Below are positions 45,801 through 58,201 of a stretch of DNA of 64,000 nucleotides, piece after piece; the first letter of the stretch is position 1, and each line of letters begins with the position of its first letter. This DNA is from Lutjanus erythropterus. Taxonomy: Eukaryota > Chordata > Actinopteri > Lutjaniformes > Lutjanidae. The DNA lies in the NCBI GenBank assembly GCA_020091685.1, contig CM034601.1:7152429-7216428 (forward strand), written 5' to 3'. Under the pieces are notes generated by a model that saw nothing but the letters and a program-made list of their open reading frames with translations, ran no database searches and was not told the DNA's origin. The translations under genes were made by a program, and so were the position numbers.

Positions 45801-46349
45801 CACTCATCAGCTTGTCTCATCACTGGAGTGGAAGAGGACAGATTCTTTTAGTAAATGACTTGTTTGTTTCCCAGATATATATTGATAGATAATAAGCCAG
45901 TCAGCAAATGGATGTTCGCAGTAATGTCAGTTTGGCACTGTTAACCATGTGTTTTGAAGTTGACATACATCATTATTACTTGTATTACAAAAACTTTGTG
46001 TTACAAACATCCATCACAGTGCTTGCTGTAGTTGTGGGCACAGTTTTCCTGCATGTAAAGAACTATTATTGAGGTTTACCTGCTTGACTTCTGTTTCTTC
46101 CCATGTTTCTTACGATCCTCTGGAAATAATGGATCTAGAAAATAAGTTATTTTAGCATGCCTTCCATCTACTTTTCGAATTTTAGTAGTTGTTTCATTAA
46201 ATAGTTGGTGCCACTAATTCAACATTCATCAGTAATCTTTCGTTTTCACTTCAGAAATTTACTTAGCCGAAGTCAACTTTTACTTGCCCCTGTACAAATA
46301 TTCTTACTTATTAGTGGTTGTGAAGACTAATGTTAATTGTCATGTTTAA

Positions 46350-46565
46350 TCTAGGGCTGCAACATCGACGTAATATCAGAAAATAGTGAGTCTTCAAATA
46401 TCTAATTTTGTCTAAAACCCCCAAATATTTAGATAAATAGAATAATAGAAAAACAAAATCTCTATATTTGAGAGGCTGGAAGTAGCATTTTCTGCCATTT
46501 TGCATTAAAAAATTACTACCCAAAAACAATTTGTTGATTATCAAAATATTTTAAATTTAAATCTT
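46350..46565. repeat. 'AGGGCTGCAAC' dispersed teleost repeat
   Basis: TAGGGCTGCAACATCGACGT, AGAAAATAGTGAGTCTTCAA, TCTAATTTTGTCTAAAACCC, GAGAGGCTGGAAGTAGCA and TTGTTGATTATCAAAAT follow the known order of a common percomorph repeat (GGGCTGCAACTAACGAT ... GATTATCAAAATAG). Confidence 0.8.
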
Positions 46566-47170
46566 TTGTTGTTGGTGTTGGGAGACAATAAGCTTCAACC
46601 ACAGACTGCATATTGAGTAAGATTTCAATCTATTTTATATATCGTCTGTATTTACTGTATATATACTTGCCATTTGGACTGCAATGCTCATTTTTGGACA
46701 TGCAATTGTTGCCTATTACTCCTTTAAACTGTAATACTACACTGATGATGCCAACTATAATGCACATTGATAGTTTTTTCCTCCATCACACATGCAACCT
46801 GGTTATAAAGCAGTACAACTGATATGTTCTGAACATACAGTACAGAACATCTCATTAAATGGCTCATTGGGTGCACATACATGTACCCATTTTACTGGAG
46901 GGGTCAGAGATCAGGGAAGGTGGACAGATACATCACTTCACTTGCAGCAGGTAAAGAGGAGGCCCAGATAAAGTTCACCAACACGGACGCTTGCACACAG
47001 CAGTGGGCAGTGGAACTGAACCAGCAACCTTCTGTGTATGGGGTCGACTGTCAGGCTACCAGGTCAGCACTCACATATCAGAGCCCAGAGCTGGTGAATG
47101 GGTTTATTGGTAAAAGCTTGTGGAGGGAAACATCCATGCATTATTTATTTTCTCTATCACACTTTTTAAA
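46566..47170. other. No gene firmly seen
   Basis: The 185-codon frame 46881-47438 starts here, but two thirds of it is microsatellite translation. GAACTGAACCAGCAACCTTC near 47017 resembles the tail of common fish repeats. Confidence 0.5.
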
Positions 47171-47205
47171 ACACACACACACACGCACACACACACACAC
47201 ACACA
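47171..47205. repeat. (CA)n microsatellite
   Basis: Run of ACAC with one CG interruption. Confidence 0.95.
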
Positions 47206-47327
47206 GTCTACTGAGTGTTTGTGTGTCACAAATGACAGAGAAAGTGTGTATGTTCATTTCCATGAATATGTGTGCACTTTTGTCTGTGTGTGCTCATGTA
47301 TGTAGTCAGAGGTACAGTACATCACGT

Positions 47328-47328
<1 letters not shown>

Positions 47329-47367
<39 letters not shown>
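47329..47367. repeat. (GT)n microsatellite
   Basis: About 19 GT units, opposite in sense to the (CA)n runs on either side. Confidence 0.96.
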
Positions 47368-47368
<1 letters not shown>

Positions 47369-47479
47369 CTCCAGAGGGAAGTGTGTAAGGGTGGAAGATG
47401 CTAAGAGCTCTGCTTTAATGCACTTTGATTTGAGATGATGAACAGAAAGGCTGTGCTTTTTTTCCCTCCAAGGCTGCAT

Positions 47480-47480
47480 G

Positions 47481-47527
<47 letters not shown>
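47480..47527. repeat. (CG)/(CA)n microsatellite
   Basis: GCGCGCG turning into about 20 CA units. A further short CA run lies at 47583-47604. Confidence 0.96.
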
Positions 47528-47529
<2 letters not shown>

Positions 47530-47639
47530 CTCTTCGTCTAATAATCCCCCTCTCCTCATCTCTTTTTGCGTGTCTCTCATACGCACACACACACAAACAC
47601 ACACATCTGTATCCACTGCTCTGGGAAGCCATTAGTGTG

Positions 47640-48780
47640 ACCCAGCCTTGATTACTTATTTATGGGCCCAACAGAGTAAAGTGATGGGAGTGGAGTACCA
47701 GGGGGCCTCATTTATAAAACTGTTGTTTGACTTCACCCAGATCTCACCACACTTCATTTTACCATTTCAAACAACGTCAGGAAAACAAGACAATTGAGTT
47801 GTATCCACAGCATTCAAAATTGTCTGTTAGTGATCTATTAGAGACAATCTAAAGATGTTTTAATATGCTTTGCGAAATAGTGGCGAGGTGGGAGGAGTTA
47901 TTTCAGGTGTCCAGTGAGAAGTAAAAGTTTCTGCTCCTTTTCTGTTCAGACATTGTTTGGTGACTGACAGCTGGTGAACTTTAAAGGCTTGGATGGACAT
48001 GAAATATTAGTACATCAGTGCAAAAGATGACAACTATGTTAAACAATATCTTTTAAAAAAAATTAAAAGTCAAAGGTACAGGCCTGGCTGACACTTCACA
48101 GCTTCGTAGAAACCTGATAATACATTCATTGGCTTTCAGATTACAACAAAAAAGCCATGTGGTCCTAAAATCAATTTCTCCATTAATTGCTCTTTTAAAA
48201 GAGACTTTCATAAAACTGTTGTCAGGACACCTAACCTGCAAACAGGGTCAGCCATTGCTCGCTGTATTCTGAATGGCTGAGATACTAATATGCATTTGCA
48301 ATTGAGAAAAAAAATTTGGCACAAGCTCTTCGTGAGCATGTTTTATTTGGATTAATGGGTGCCATCTAGGAGTTTGGTGTCTACTTCTCATAATATATCC
48401 ATAATTTTAACTAGCCTGGACAATAGAACAACAGTGATTATGTATCACCAATAGACTTGTTATCGATAACAGTAAGAAAATGGTTTGATATGTTAAATAG
48501 TTTCACCTAAATATATTAAATGCAAACCACCAGGAAAACACATTACGTATACACCCTGATTCATAAAAGCCTGTCACATCCCTCGATAATAGATACCCCA
48601 AGCATGCTCCCTCCCTCCCTGACTGTTGTGTGTAAGAGGCTACAACAACCTAATTTTATCACCTTAGGCGATTCTATCCTTTGGAGAACACAACATGTCA
48701 TCAGTCATGACCTACATGATCAACTGTGGAGGACACTCAGTTTAAATACTTCCCAGCTATAACCATCCAGGCCTAATTTT
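47640..48780. other. No gene seen
   Basis: AT-rich DNA. TCCCTCCCTCCC near 48608. Nothing supportable. Confidence 0.5.
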
Positions 48781-49110
48781 TAACTAGGGCTGCACAATTG
48801 GAAGCAGAATAGTTGTTAAAGGCAAAATGTGTGTCAAAAAAACTTGTAAATTAATGAATGTTGTGACACAGAGATGTCCTGTCTTACAACATATTGTTGT
48901 TTACATGTGTGCGAACCTCATATCCTCAGAACTGCATGTGTAGTGACCAGGGAAGGATCTTTCTGCAGCTTACTTACAGACTTATCTGAACCCAAACCAT
49001 GAACATTTCCTAAATCTACCATAGTAGTTTCCATGCCTAAACCTTAACATGTAGTTTTTTTTGGTTAAGTGTAACCAAACTGCGACTGTTTCAGGGTTTG
49101 TGTCTTGCAG
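48781..49110. repeat. Repeat fragments ('AGGGCTGCACAATT' start and 'ACCCAAACCATGA' block)
   Basis: TAACTAGGGCTGCACAATTG at 48781-48800 is a typical repeat start. AACCCAAACCATGAACATTT at 48990-49009 and following AACC(T/A)AA-type text matches the interior of the 21298 and 51130 elements. Confidence 0.5.
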
Positions 49111-49840
49111 TAGGTGTGTCCTGCAGTCCTGTGTACCTGCAAATAGACCTACTTGAGTCACCAGGGCTAAGCTAGCTGTTGATGGTCAGTGAATGCCTCC
49201 AAACTGAATGGCAGCTGCTTATTAAACCACAATGTCGTGTTTTTTCTGTCTAAATGTAAAAAGATGTGTGGATGTTGGGGTGTCATGCCATTGTTCCAAC
49301 TGGCCATTATTTTAAAACCCCAACAGTCTGAAAAATATCCCATTGCTCTAAAGGCCATTGTTCCGAAAATATTTTGGGATTGCCCATGAGTGGCTAAGTT
49401 TTTCCAAGACAGAAAAATTATGTTGGATTTATCAATATAGATTTATTTTACCACGTCTCAGGATTCCAAAAGTTCTGAAAGAAATGCGATCGCACCAGAG
49501 CCGACGCTTAACGGTAAATGCTAGTATTAGCATTAGCTTCTCCTGCTCAGTTTACTTAGGGGCTTCACTTTTCCAGCAATTTGGAAACAACAGAAATTAC
49601 TTTTCTTGGTCTTATGAAGCTGCAGCTTTAATTAACTGACACACCACACATTTACTGCCAGACTGACAACTTTTTTTTTTTCCAAACCTTTTAACCTCTG
49701 ACCTTCATTTATTCAGGGTAGGTTCACTGAGAGTGATACTGTCTTATGCAGCAACACCCTGATCACATTCACACAGTTACACATTCACGCCTTGAAGCTG
49801 CAAAGTGCAACTACAGTCTGATCTGCAGCCAATGAGCAGC
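49111..49840. other. No gene seen
   Basis: Short frames without splice context. T-run near 49671. Confidence 0.5.
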
Positions 49841-49844
49841 TCCA

Positions 49845-49990
49845 CTAGGGCTGTTGGGGATAAGGGCCTTGCTCAAGGGCACCTCAGTGGTGGTAATGAG
49901 GGAGGGGCAAGTGCTGCATTTCACTTTCCCCACCCAGATTTATCCTGCTGATCGGGGGATTGAACCCTCTGGTCACAAGCTCTATGGCTT
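49845..49990 (+). repeat. 'AAGGGCCTTGCTCAAGGGCAC' teleost repeat
   Basis: AAGGGCCTTGCTCAAGGGCA, AGTGGTGGTAATGAGGGAGG, TTTCACTTTCCCCACCCAGA and GATCGGGGGATTGAACCC match in order a highly recurrent fish interspersed repeat. The frame 49854-50042 is its translation. Confidence 0.75.
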
Positions 49991-51129
49991 GCTCTCCTTC
50001 ACTTGCACACCACACATTCTTATGTACTGCTCTGTTCCTTAAATGAGCTATGCTATGCTTATGACAGTATGTTAGAATAAAGCCAGTAAAATAGGACAGG
50101 CACAGTAAACCACCATCCTGCGGGAATATGTTGCTTTGTCACTGAGCAATGGGCTTTTATTTTGGGGGTAACAGGCTTGAATGAGCTTGGACTGTTTGGG
50201 TTTCAAAATAATGGGCCATTGAAACAATGAGCAGTTCTATTGTTGAAGCTTTGGAGTTGTTTAAAGATTAAATATCAAAAGTAACTAACTAAACCCATAC
50301 AGTGACAGAACCTACATTTATTTTATCTTTCATGTCCAAATAACAGAAAATGGCCTCATCACTTCTATCAAAGTAGTCAGTAGTCAATCACAAAGTGCAC
50401 ATTTGTTCAGTTTGGAAACTCCTTTTTATTGGTTCATCTTTAGCCAGGAGGGTAGCAGCAGCCACACCACACCAAGAGGAACAAAGAAACAAAATCAAAA
50501 GACAAACAACAACAACATTGGTGCTCTTCATCTCCCCTGACCGCTGTAAAATAAATACTTCACTCATCGACACCGTCCTCATGATTATTGTTTCCGCCAT
50601 CGCTGCAACCATTTAAATAAATATCCATGAAGCAATATCAGCAGTGAAACAGAAAGTGTGAAATGCATATTGTTCCATATATAATATATTCATTTTAGAT
50701 AGATTTCTATATATATTTGTTCCATATACTCTCCTTAAATTCTTTTACAACATACAGGATGCCAATTTGTACCAGAAGCGATGCTTGCTAAGACACGAGA
50801 GGAGAACTTTACTGGTTATAGTGGCAGCCTGCGTACGTACAGCATCAGACGGGTTCCTGACATGAGCTCCAGTCCTGAGGGAGGAATGTCGGAAACGTTT
50901 GGAAATGTTTGGAAATCTTGGAATTGAAAGATTTATATACTGGAACGCTTTATTTGTACACACAGATACACACAGTGTAGGCAGCAGGAGGGAGGTGTGG
51001 AAGTGGCACACCAGTAATGAATATATCAAGAAATAAATCCCCCAAAACAGCTTGGTGTCACCAAACTGTGAATGAATAACATCAGTGCGTTCAGTGATAT
51101 TTCATGTTACAATGCCTTTTTTGCTCTTT
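49991..51129. other. No gene seen
   Basis: AT-rich. The frames at 50388-50616 on both strands mirror each other and have no splice support. Confidence 0.5.
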
Positions 51130-51563
51130 GTGTCGAATTTCACACGTTTAGTTTAGTTTAGTTTTAGTTTGCGATGACTTATGAAGAGACGGTACACACA
51201 AATATCAGTCAGGTGTCGTAGTGTAAAGAGCAAACAAATGTCTGCATATGGAGGACGTTGTGATGGAGGGATGGGTCAAACAAAAGCAGGACTTTCAGCC
51301 AGAAGACTGCAGTTTCTATACTGTATAAAACCGAAAGTCAGTGTATATTTATCTTAACTTTAGTAGGATAAGTTATGTCACTTACATACTTATTTTAACC
51401 CAAACCATAATCTTTTCCTCAACCTAACCAAACTACAATCTTTTCACAGCATTAACCACGGCGAAGGTCAGCTGACTGTGATGACAAAGGTCACCTGACT
51501 ATTGTTACCACGTCCAAAACTCATAAAAAGCGCCTGCCTGAACAGCATGAAATGACACGCGAA
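51130..51563. mobile_element. Non-autonomous TIR element, copy 2
   Basis: The right end CAGCATGAAATGACAC is the inverse of GTGTCATTTCATGCTG. The left end GTGTCGAATTTCACACGTTT is a degraded version. The interior ACCCAAACCATAATCTTTTC and AAGGTCACCTGACTATTG align with copy 1 at 21298-21722 in the same order. No coding frame. Confidence 0.65.
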
Positions 51564-54500
51564 ATGTCCTTGAAAATGGCTTTTTACATGTTGCCTAAAA
51601 CAACCAAACATTTTCTTTTATAAAGAAAAGATCTTGTGTCCTTACAACATATTTTCCTTTAATCTATTGATGTTAGATACAACTTTCTATCTGAATCGCC
51701 TGGATAACTCTGTCCCTTTATCAAAGGTTTAATCATCAATAATTAATAAATTGTGCTCAAATGACTGTTTTCAGTGTTTTCTTACTTTTAAACTCTTCGA
51801 CAAGTCTAAATTGAAGTCTGTTCAATCATCAGGGAAATTGGTCACCAGGAACATCCTAAACATAAATTCGACTTCCATTGAGAATCATTGAAGCCAACTT
51901 ACACCACCCCACAATGCACTGCTTGCGCCAGTCTGTGTGTATATGTAGTACATATAAAACATTGCATACTAAAGAGGTTATGATTGGACATTGGTCACTG
52001 TAAATATTTTAAAGCTACTCTGAACACAGATGAAACATAATTAGGTAAAAAATATGCCGTTTCCTCTGTAACGTCATCCAGCTCAGACAGAAAACAATCT
52101 GGGTACAAATAAATGTTCCTCAAGTCATCTCCCCGAGCACCAAGATCTGACTGGAGGCATCCAGCCAATGTAGAGGAGACAATGTGTGTGTGTGTGCGTG
52201 CGTGTGTGTATGTGTGTGTGTGTCTGTGTAGAACCCATCTGAGGCCATGACCACAGTAATGCAGTTAAATTTGAAAAGTTTATGTTCACATTTTTGTTTT
52301 CAAACACCACAACAATAGAAAAGTGTTTGTTTCTTCTACCATGCAGACCGGTTGAACCAGCAGCGTCTGCGAGTGGCCGCCAAGTGGTTTTCTGCTGCGT
52401 TTGAAGCGTTGTTTGTCATTCACAGAGCATGCATGCAGGATAGAATGTGCCAGCGAATTATCAAAAATGGCTCCCATGACAAGCATACATCAGCATTTTT
52501 GAAAAGCTCAGTTTTTCCTTTTGTCTGTACTGGCGTTTTCCAGTAAATCCACTTGTTCTGCTTTGGGTGGTTGAAAACGTCTATTTAGTGTGGATGAAAA
52601 GTGAACAAAGTTTTCAAATTCATCAGCATTAATGTGGACATAATGTCAACCTAAGTAATTTGCATTAATAGGTGTCAATTACATAGATGATGGTTTTTGG
52701 TTGCCAATACTTCTATTAATAACAATAATTATAATGTCATAGGTAAGTGGAGAGAGTTGCAACATTAAAAAGGAACAAAAAAGCCATATTTAAATTGAGC
52801 GTGTCCTCCACAGTTGTCAACCGTTCTATCAAAGTGAAACCAGTGATGAGCACAGAAACATTTGGGGCAAAATTCATACACAACACAACAATAAAACTAT
52901 TAAGATAAGCCATAATGCATGAATTAGAAAAGAAATATTTGGGTTGCTAAATTGGGAGTCTACATTTGACGTGTGACTGCTCTACTATAAATACTTTGTT
53001 TGGGCCTTCAAAGCTTCAGTTTACCCTTCCTAAAGCTCCTTTTTGCTGTCTACAGTTAAGCAAACTTGGTACCTCAGTCAACTCTTTTCTTAAAAGGGAC
53101 ATATTCATATCTTGCATTAGCAAGACACTAGCTAACTAGCTAACGATTGCTGTAGATTAGCTCCAAGCCTCCAGGAAAAGCACCGTGCTTTGAAGCAAAT
53201 TTGACATAGTGGCCAGACCCTGTAATGACAGCTATCAAAATTTGATCTAACAGGTGCAGTAGCACTTGGAAAGTCTAGAAGAGCTGTACGGTTAAATCAT
53301 TTTATCTCATTCAAGCTAGCAGAAGCTAAACCAGCAGTTACCTGCTCGGCCGATTGCTCTGTGGGTTCCATAATGCAGAAGCTCCGACACCACAGTTGGC
53401 TTCATGTGCCAATGAGCAGCTCTCATTTGACTGAACGAAGCCTTTAACTCTGTATCCAGCTCTCTATAATACACCCCTGATTAGCTCATTAGTTAGCCAG
53501 TGTTTGCTAACATTAGCTAACTTGAGATGTGAATGTATGTCGCTTGCACAGGAACAGCAACATCTTTTACCCATCTTCAGAGTGTTTTCTTTTCATCATG
53601 GGCAAGCTGAGCACATGGCATATGACAGGAAATGAGAAAGTTGACCGAGGTACCAAACTTGCTCAGCTGTTATTGGGGTTTCACAGGTTTTTAGACGAAT
53701 CAGATCAGCTCCATTTTCTTCCTGTTTTTCAGCCTTTTACCTCTTTTTATTTCCTCTCTCTCGGGGGGGAAAAAAAGCAATCAGATACTGATTTGGAAGT
53801 CGATAACCACGGGTCAGTGCTGCTCTTTATAAACCTTTATAAGGCCTCATTATGCTTGAAACGCACCAGTTGATACAATATGTCATCTGACCAAATCTGC
53901 AGGCAAAAGTGTTTACACTGTTGACATATATAGAAATGGACAAAGTGAGAGTTCCCCAAAAGTGAAGTCAAAACATCTCGAGCGCCCCCTGGTGACTGGC
54001 TGCAGTATTATAGGACATGGGCCAAAGTTAAACACCAACAGTGCACGTCAAATTATGGTTTCTGTCATTTTTGGTAGTTCTTATCATAATGATGTTTGTT
54101 CAAGGGTCCTTTTTTATTCATCATTTTGGTTTTAAATAATTATTTAATGCTACAAAAAGGGTTTTTCACATCACAATTAACAGCTGAGCCCTACAACTTT
54201 TGGCTTCATTTTTGTACAGTGGGAGGAAGTGGAGATTTATTGTCCATCTCTATTTATGTTAATGGTTTACACCATGTGAAACGCTATGAATTGAAGGCAT
54301 TCATAGATTTCCATTCGCAAAAGAAGGAAATAGAAAAAGAGGGAGAAGTTCAAACCTTTGCACCGCATGATGAATTATCTGATACAGCTTCTTAATGCTG
54401 CAGGGTATAAGGTACAAGGCGATTTTCGACAAAGTACTGTAACAAGGATCTCCTTTGTAACATACTGATGCCTTTATTTTAAAGTGTATCAAACTATTCC

Positions 54501-54950
54501 ATGCAGCAAAAAAGCTGCAGCAACAATCTGCTGCATGCAACAGTGATCACAGCTACACTGAATTTAAATCTTAATTTTTTCTTGCTTTCAGACCAGCAGA
54601 AAGAGCAGAGAGGCTTAGCTTTTGATACTTGATGCTCAAGATGTATTTGAGGTTCAAAACCAAACCCTAATACTGAGCAAATACTAAGAGACATGGTGAT
54701 GAGTTGATGTTACAGCGTTTTCCTGTTTCCTTGTTCAATTTTTGCTCTCAGAGTTGCCCCAAAAGTTCCTGAATTGATCACAAGTGGACTGTAAATAAGT
54801 AAATATTCGCTATAATGGAAAACAGCCGTAATAATATCAATCTCATAGAAACAAAAATAAAGCAGAATAAAAATAGTTATACCGTTAATAGCCCGTATTT
54901 ACATATAAAAATATAGCAAAGTAACATTTAACAAATCAGGTCAGTTTGTG
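51564..54950. other. No gene seen; (GT)n at 52181-52225
   Basis: An imperfect (GT)n lies at 52181-52225. Frames at 52352-52546 and 53529-53873 (114 codons) have no splice context or domain. TAGCTAACTAGCTAACG-type text near 53130 and 53490-53520 is repeat-like. Confidence 0.45.
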
Positions 54951-54954
54951 TGTG

Positions 54955-55075
54955 TCTGATGCACCCTGACACACATACACACACTCAAACACACACACAG
55001 AAAAGCCCATATGCATCCACACACACGCTTAAAAACATGTACATGCATACACACAAGCGCGCACACACATGCACA
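54955..55075. repeat. Imperfect (CA)n-rich tract
   Basis: CACACATACACACACTC-type repeats interspersed with CATGTACATGCAT. The Cys/Val-rich minus frame here is an artefact. Confidence 0.85.
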
Positions 55076-55255
55076 CACCTGACGCTGTGTGTGTGTTGTT
55101 TTTATCAGCTTTGAATCCTTCCTTCCTACAGGAGCCGTGCACTTTCGTTGCATTTACATTAAATTTGCATTTACATTAAAACTGTGTAACTGAAGTTCAG
55201 TCAAGGCGATGAAAGTAATTTTTAATCTTAAAAAAGGAAGTCATGCTGCTCTTTC

Positions 55256-55276
55256 TTTTTTTTTTTTTTTTTTTTT
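55256..55276. repeat. Poly-T run
   Basis: A T run of about 21 bases. Confidence 0.9.
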
Positions 55277-55419
55277 AGAGCGTGCATGGTCTCGTCTGAC
55301 TTGATGGCGACCTGAGCATCCTCTCTTTCCTTCCTTCCCTCCATGCAGCCTCTCTCCTTTCTTCTTCCTTGCAGCATCCCTCTCTCCCCATCAGCTGTCC
55401 ATCCGCCAAACACCACAAC

Positions 55420-55650
55420 TCCACTCATCCTGTCCCCTCACTTCCCTCCCTCCCACGCTCCATTCTTCTCCGGCCCATTAAGAGCTATCATGAAGCTAAT
55501 TGCCTGTTTGATCAACTCTCCATGGACCAGGAACTGGAGGCTTTTAGCCCTCTGAGCGTAAGAGGAGAGACGGATGAGGCAGGAGGGAGATATGGGTGTG
55601 TGGGAAAAATATGCCTCTTGTCAGCTGGCTTTCGCCAGTTGGGGTAGGTT
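55420..55650. promoter_or_regulatory. Candidate conserved non-coding element G
   Basis: GGCCCATTAAGAGCTATCAT, GAAGCTAATTGCCTGTTTGA and CCTCTGAGCGTAAGAGG form a repeat-free block with homeodomain-like TAATTG/ATTAAG cores, about 3.5 kb beyond the 3' end of the spry3 CDS (position 58202). Enhancer-like by composition. Confidence 0.35.
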
Positions 55651-57246
55651 GTAATTGTTCTTATTGTGTTGTGGTAACTTCAAAATAGAGAAGGGGAGGA
55701 GACTCATAAGCTCATAAAGGTATTGAGCCACATTCTCAAAGTACGTTTCCATGATTGAGCTTCTGAGAAGGGGCGGGCTTAACCCTAGACTCACTTGATG
55801 TAGACTCTTGTCATTTGCCGCCTATTTCAGGCAGGATTCTTCTCTCCTTTCACTATCTGTGTGCAGTCATGGGAAACAACAACAACCTCCAAGCTAGTAC
55901 CTTCACACTGAAACATTCAGGTGCATCATTGTTGAATCCAGGACTGCGCCACTTAAGACAACTGTGGTTGGTTTAAAGAAATACAAACATGCCAAGGCAT
56001 ATTTTTCCCCTATAGCAGAGTGATAATCTGAGCAGGCAGCCTTTCTCCAGCGCCGGCACACCATCTGGCTATGTGAGACCAGCACTGACAGACTGCAGGG
56101 ATATTCAAAAGTCATCAAAGCTGCAAAAATAAATTTTTCTAATGGCCAACTTTGCAGAGTGTTGTACAAATCCTGATCTCCAGGATAATTCACAATCCAT
56201 TGCTTCTATTTCATGGTGAGGAATTGCACCACCTCCACCACATTCAAAATCCTGCTTAAAAGCTCCTTATCATGCTTCCTTCCAAATTCTGCATATTACT
56301 AGCAGCAGCTGACTGATTTGTATTAGGTCTTAGGGGCAGTCCAAGAGACTTCTAAGCCACTGAGAGCTAGTTTTTCCTGCTAGAAAAGCTGAGCAAAGCA
56401 CATTTAAGTCAAAAAAAACAATGGGCCTCATGCAAAAACTAGTTGTACTAACAGATTTGTTCTTGAGTGGCACATACATGGTTGATTTGAGTTTGTGGCA
56501 CTCACCAATTTCTCTTCAGTATTAGCTCACACGGGAGAGGCTCACACAGGCAACCTTACATTTAAATTGATTGCGTTAATGATGATATTTCCAGAACGTG
56601 CATCTCATAATGACAAAGTGAATTTCAATCCTTAGAGAAAAATTAAGAAAGATTTAGAAGAAGAAATACAAAAAATGTCATTGCATGAGGCCCAGTGGCT
56701 GGTATGTTTTTTTTCCTAATGCAAGAAGTTTCATGAAAATGGCTCCTGGATCAAAATCCCCTTGATAAAATGGACAACTTTTCCCTGCAATCATTTTATC
56801 AAAGCAAAATAACTTATTCAGCTTCTGCAGTCTTACTTCTGCTTCAGCAAATCTTCACTGTATTTCCATGGTGTCTAGGATTGGAAACTGAGGGACTAAG
56901 TGGACTAAGCTCCTCTTTTTCCTCCCTAAACCATTCTGGATCAGGGTATAACTGGCTGAGACACAAAGATGGTTCAGAGAAAGGAGCATTTGATTTGAGG
57001 ATGGGAGGAGAGTGGATTAACTGTGTTAGAGGAGGAAGAGGAGGAGAGAAGGATGGAGGTGGGGGCAGTGAAGGAGGTCGGTCAGAGGAGGGAGGTTGGC
57101 GACAGACTGACTTCGGGAGGAAACCCGACCAGACCCTCAGAGCTCCACTGAAGCAGCACTGCTAAAAATAAGACAAGGGAGGCTTCTTCTGCTGACAAAA
57201 CAACATACACACAGGCTCTACATACACAGGTTGTTGTACAGTAGGA

Positions 57247-57248
<2 letters not shown>
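55651..57248. other. No gene firmly seen
   Basis: The plus frame 56770-57165 (131 codons) begins MDNFSLQSFYQSKITYS but degenerates into GGAGGAGG translation. No acceptor and no domain. 56990-57100 is purine-rich. Confidence 0.45.

Positions 57249-57298
<50 letters not shown>
57249..57298. repeat. (CA)n microsatellite
   Basis: About 25 uninterrupted CA units. Confidence 0.97.
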
Positions 57299-57300
<2 letters not shown>

Positions 57301-58201
57301 CGCCTAGTCACAATGGATGCACCCTCCCTCCGGTTAAATAATCGCCCCATTCAGCTCTAGGCTGCTGGGGAAAACATCGTCCATCTACCTCACAGTGCTT
57401 TTCCTTTACAAATGAGCTTAATAGCAATGAAATTCACTCAGTTCGTACAGTGCATGGTCCCTTTTTTGGTGTCAAACTGTTGTTGCAGGTGTGTTACAAG
57501 CGTCTTTGTTCTCACTTTATGCCTTGGTGCTTTGCTCAGAGTCCCAGTCTGATATTCCCTACAGCACAACGTTGGTTTCTTCATTCTTTCATCTTCAACC
57601 GTTTGTGGAGTTTTCTGAATGTCTTTGTGGTCCAAGTCCTGAATCTCCTATGCTTCTTCTGATTCTCTCTTTCTAGAGGACAGAACAGAAACTCTGTTGG
57701 CATAGACCATACACATCGCCACAGGCGTCTTTCCTTCCTGATTTGGTCCATCGCCTGTCTCTGTGCTCTGTGCGTTCTCTTTGCAAAGGGTGAGGAGAAA
57801 GGAAGTTCAACAATAAATAAATAGATTTTAAACACGTCCAGATTACACCACAGAATGCAGAGAGGTGATTTCTGTCTGGAAGTGTTGGTTAAGGTTGAAG
57901 GGCAGTCCAGCAAAGCATGACAGCTTCTTCTTCTTCTTCAGGACAAGTGTTTAGGCATGAAGTCTCCAACATGAACAGGCACAGTAAAGCTTTGGTCCCT
58001 CCTGAGCTGGAGAAGAAGTAAATTCAAGGTACATTAGGTGAACAACACTTCACGGTGGGTTGGTTGGTTGGCTTGTTGTATGTAGGTAGGTGGGTCACAA
58101 TGGCATTGTCGTCACAATGTCAGCTGTGGCGCTGTTGGCGACAGCGTTGCTTTGGCGACGTCTGAAGGGAAATGGATTTACCTGGCCCCCATCTAGGCGT
58201 G
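57299..58201 (-). other. spry3: Probable spry3 3' untranslated region
   Basis: This lies directly downstream of the spry3 stop on the minus strand. Sprouty genes commonly have long 3' UTRs in the same exon as the CDS. I saw no AATAAA on the minus strand in this span, so the true end is unresolved and may lie beyond the (CA)n run. Minus frames at 57438-57635 and 57581-57913 overlap here and are unconvincing. GGTTGGTTGG and GTAGGTAGGTGGG simple repeats occur near 58060-58095. Confidence 0.5.

Noticed and set aside
46881..47438. 185-codon plus frame
   Set aside because: Most of it translates (CA)n and (GT)n runs, and the start overlaps repeat-like text.
53529..53873. 114-codon plus frame
   Set aside because: AT-rich with no domain, acceptor or donor. 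Expected by chance in 64 kb.
56770..57165. 131-codon plus frame beginning MDNFSLQSFYQ
   Set aside because: It has no splice or promoter context, and the second half is purine-repeat translation.
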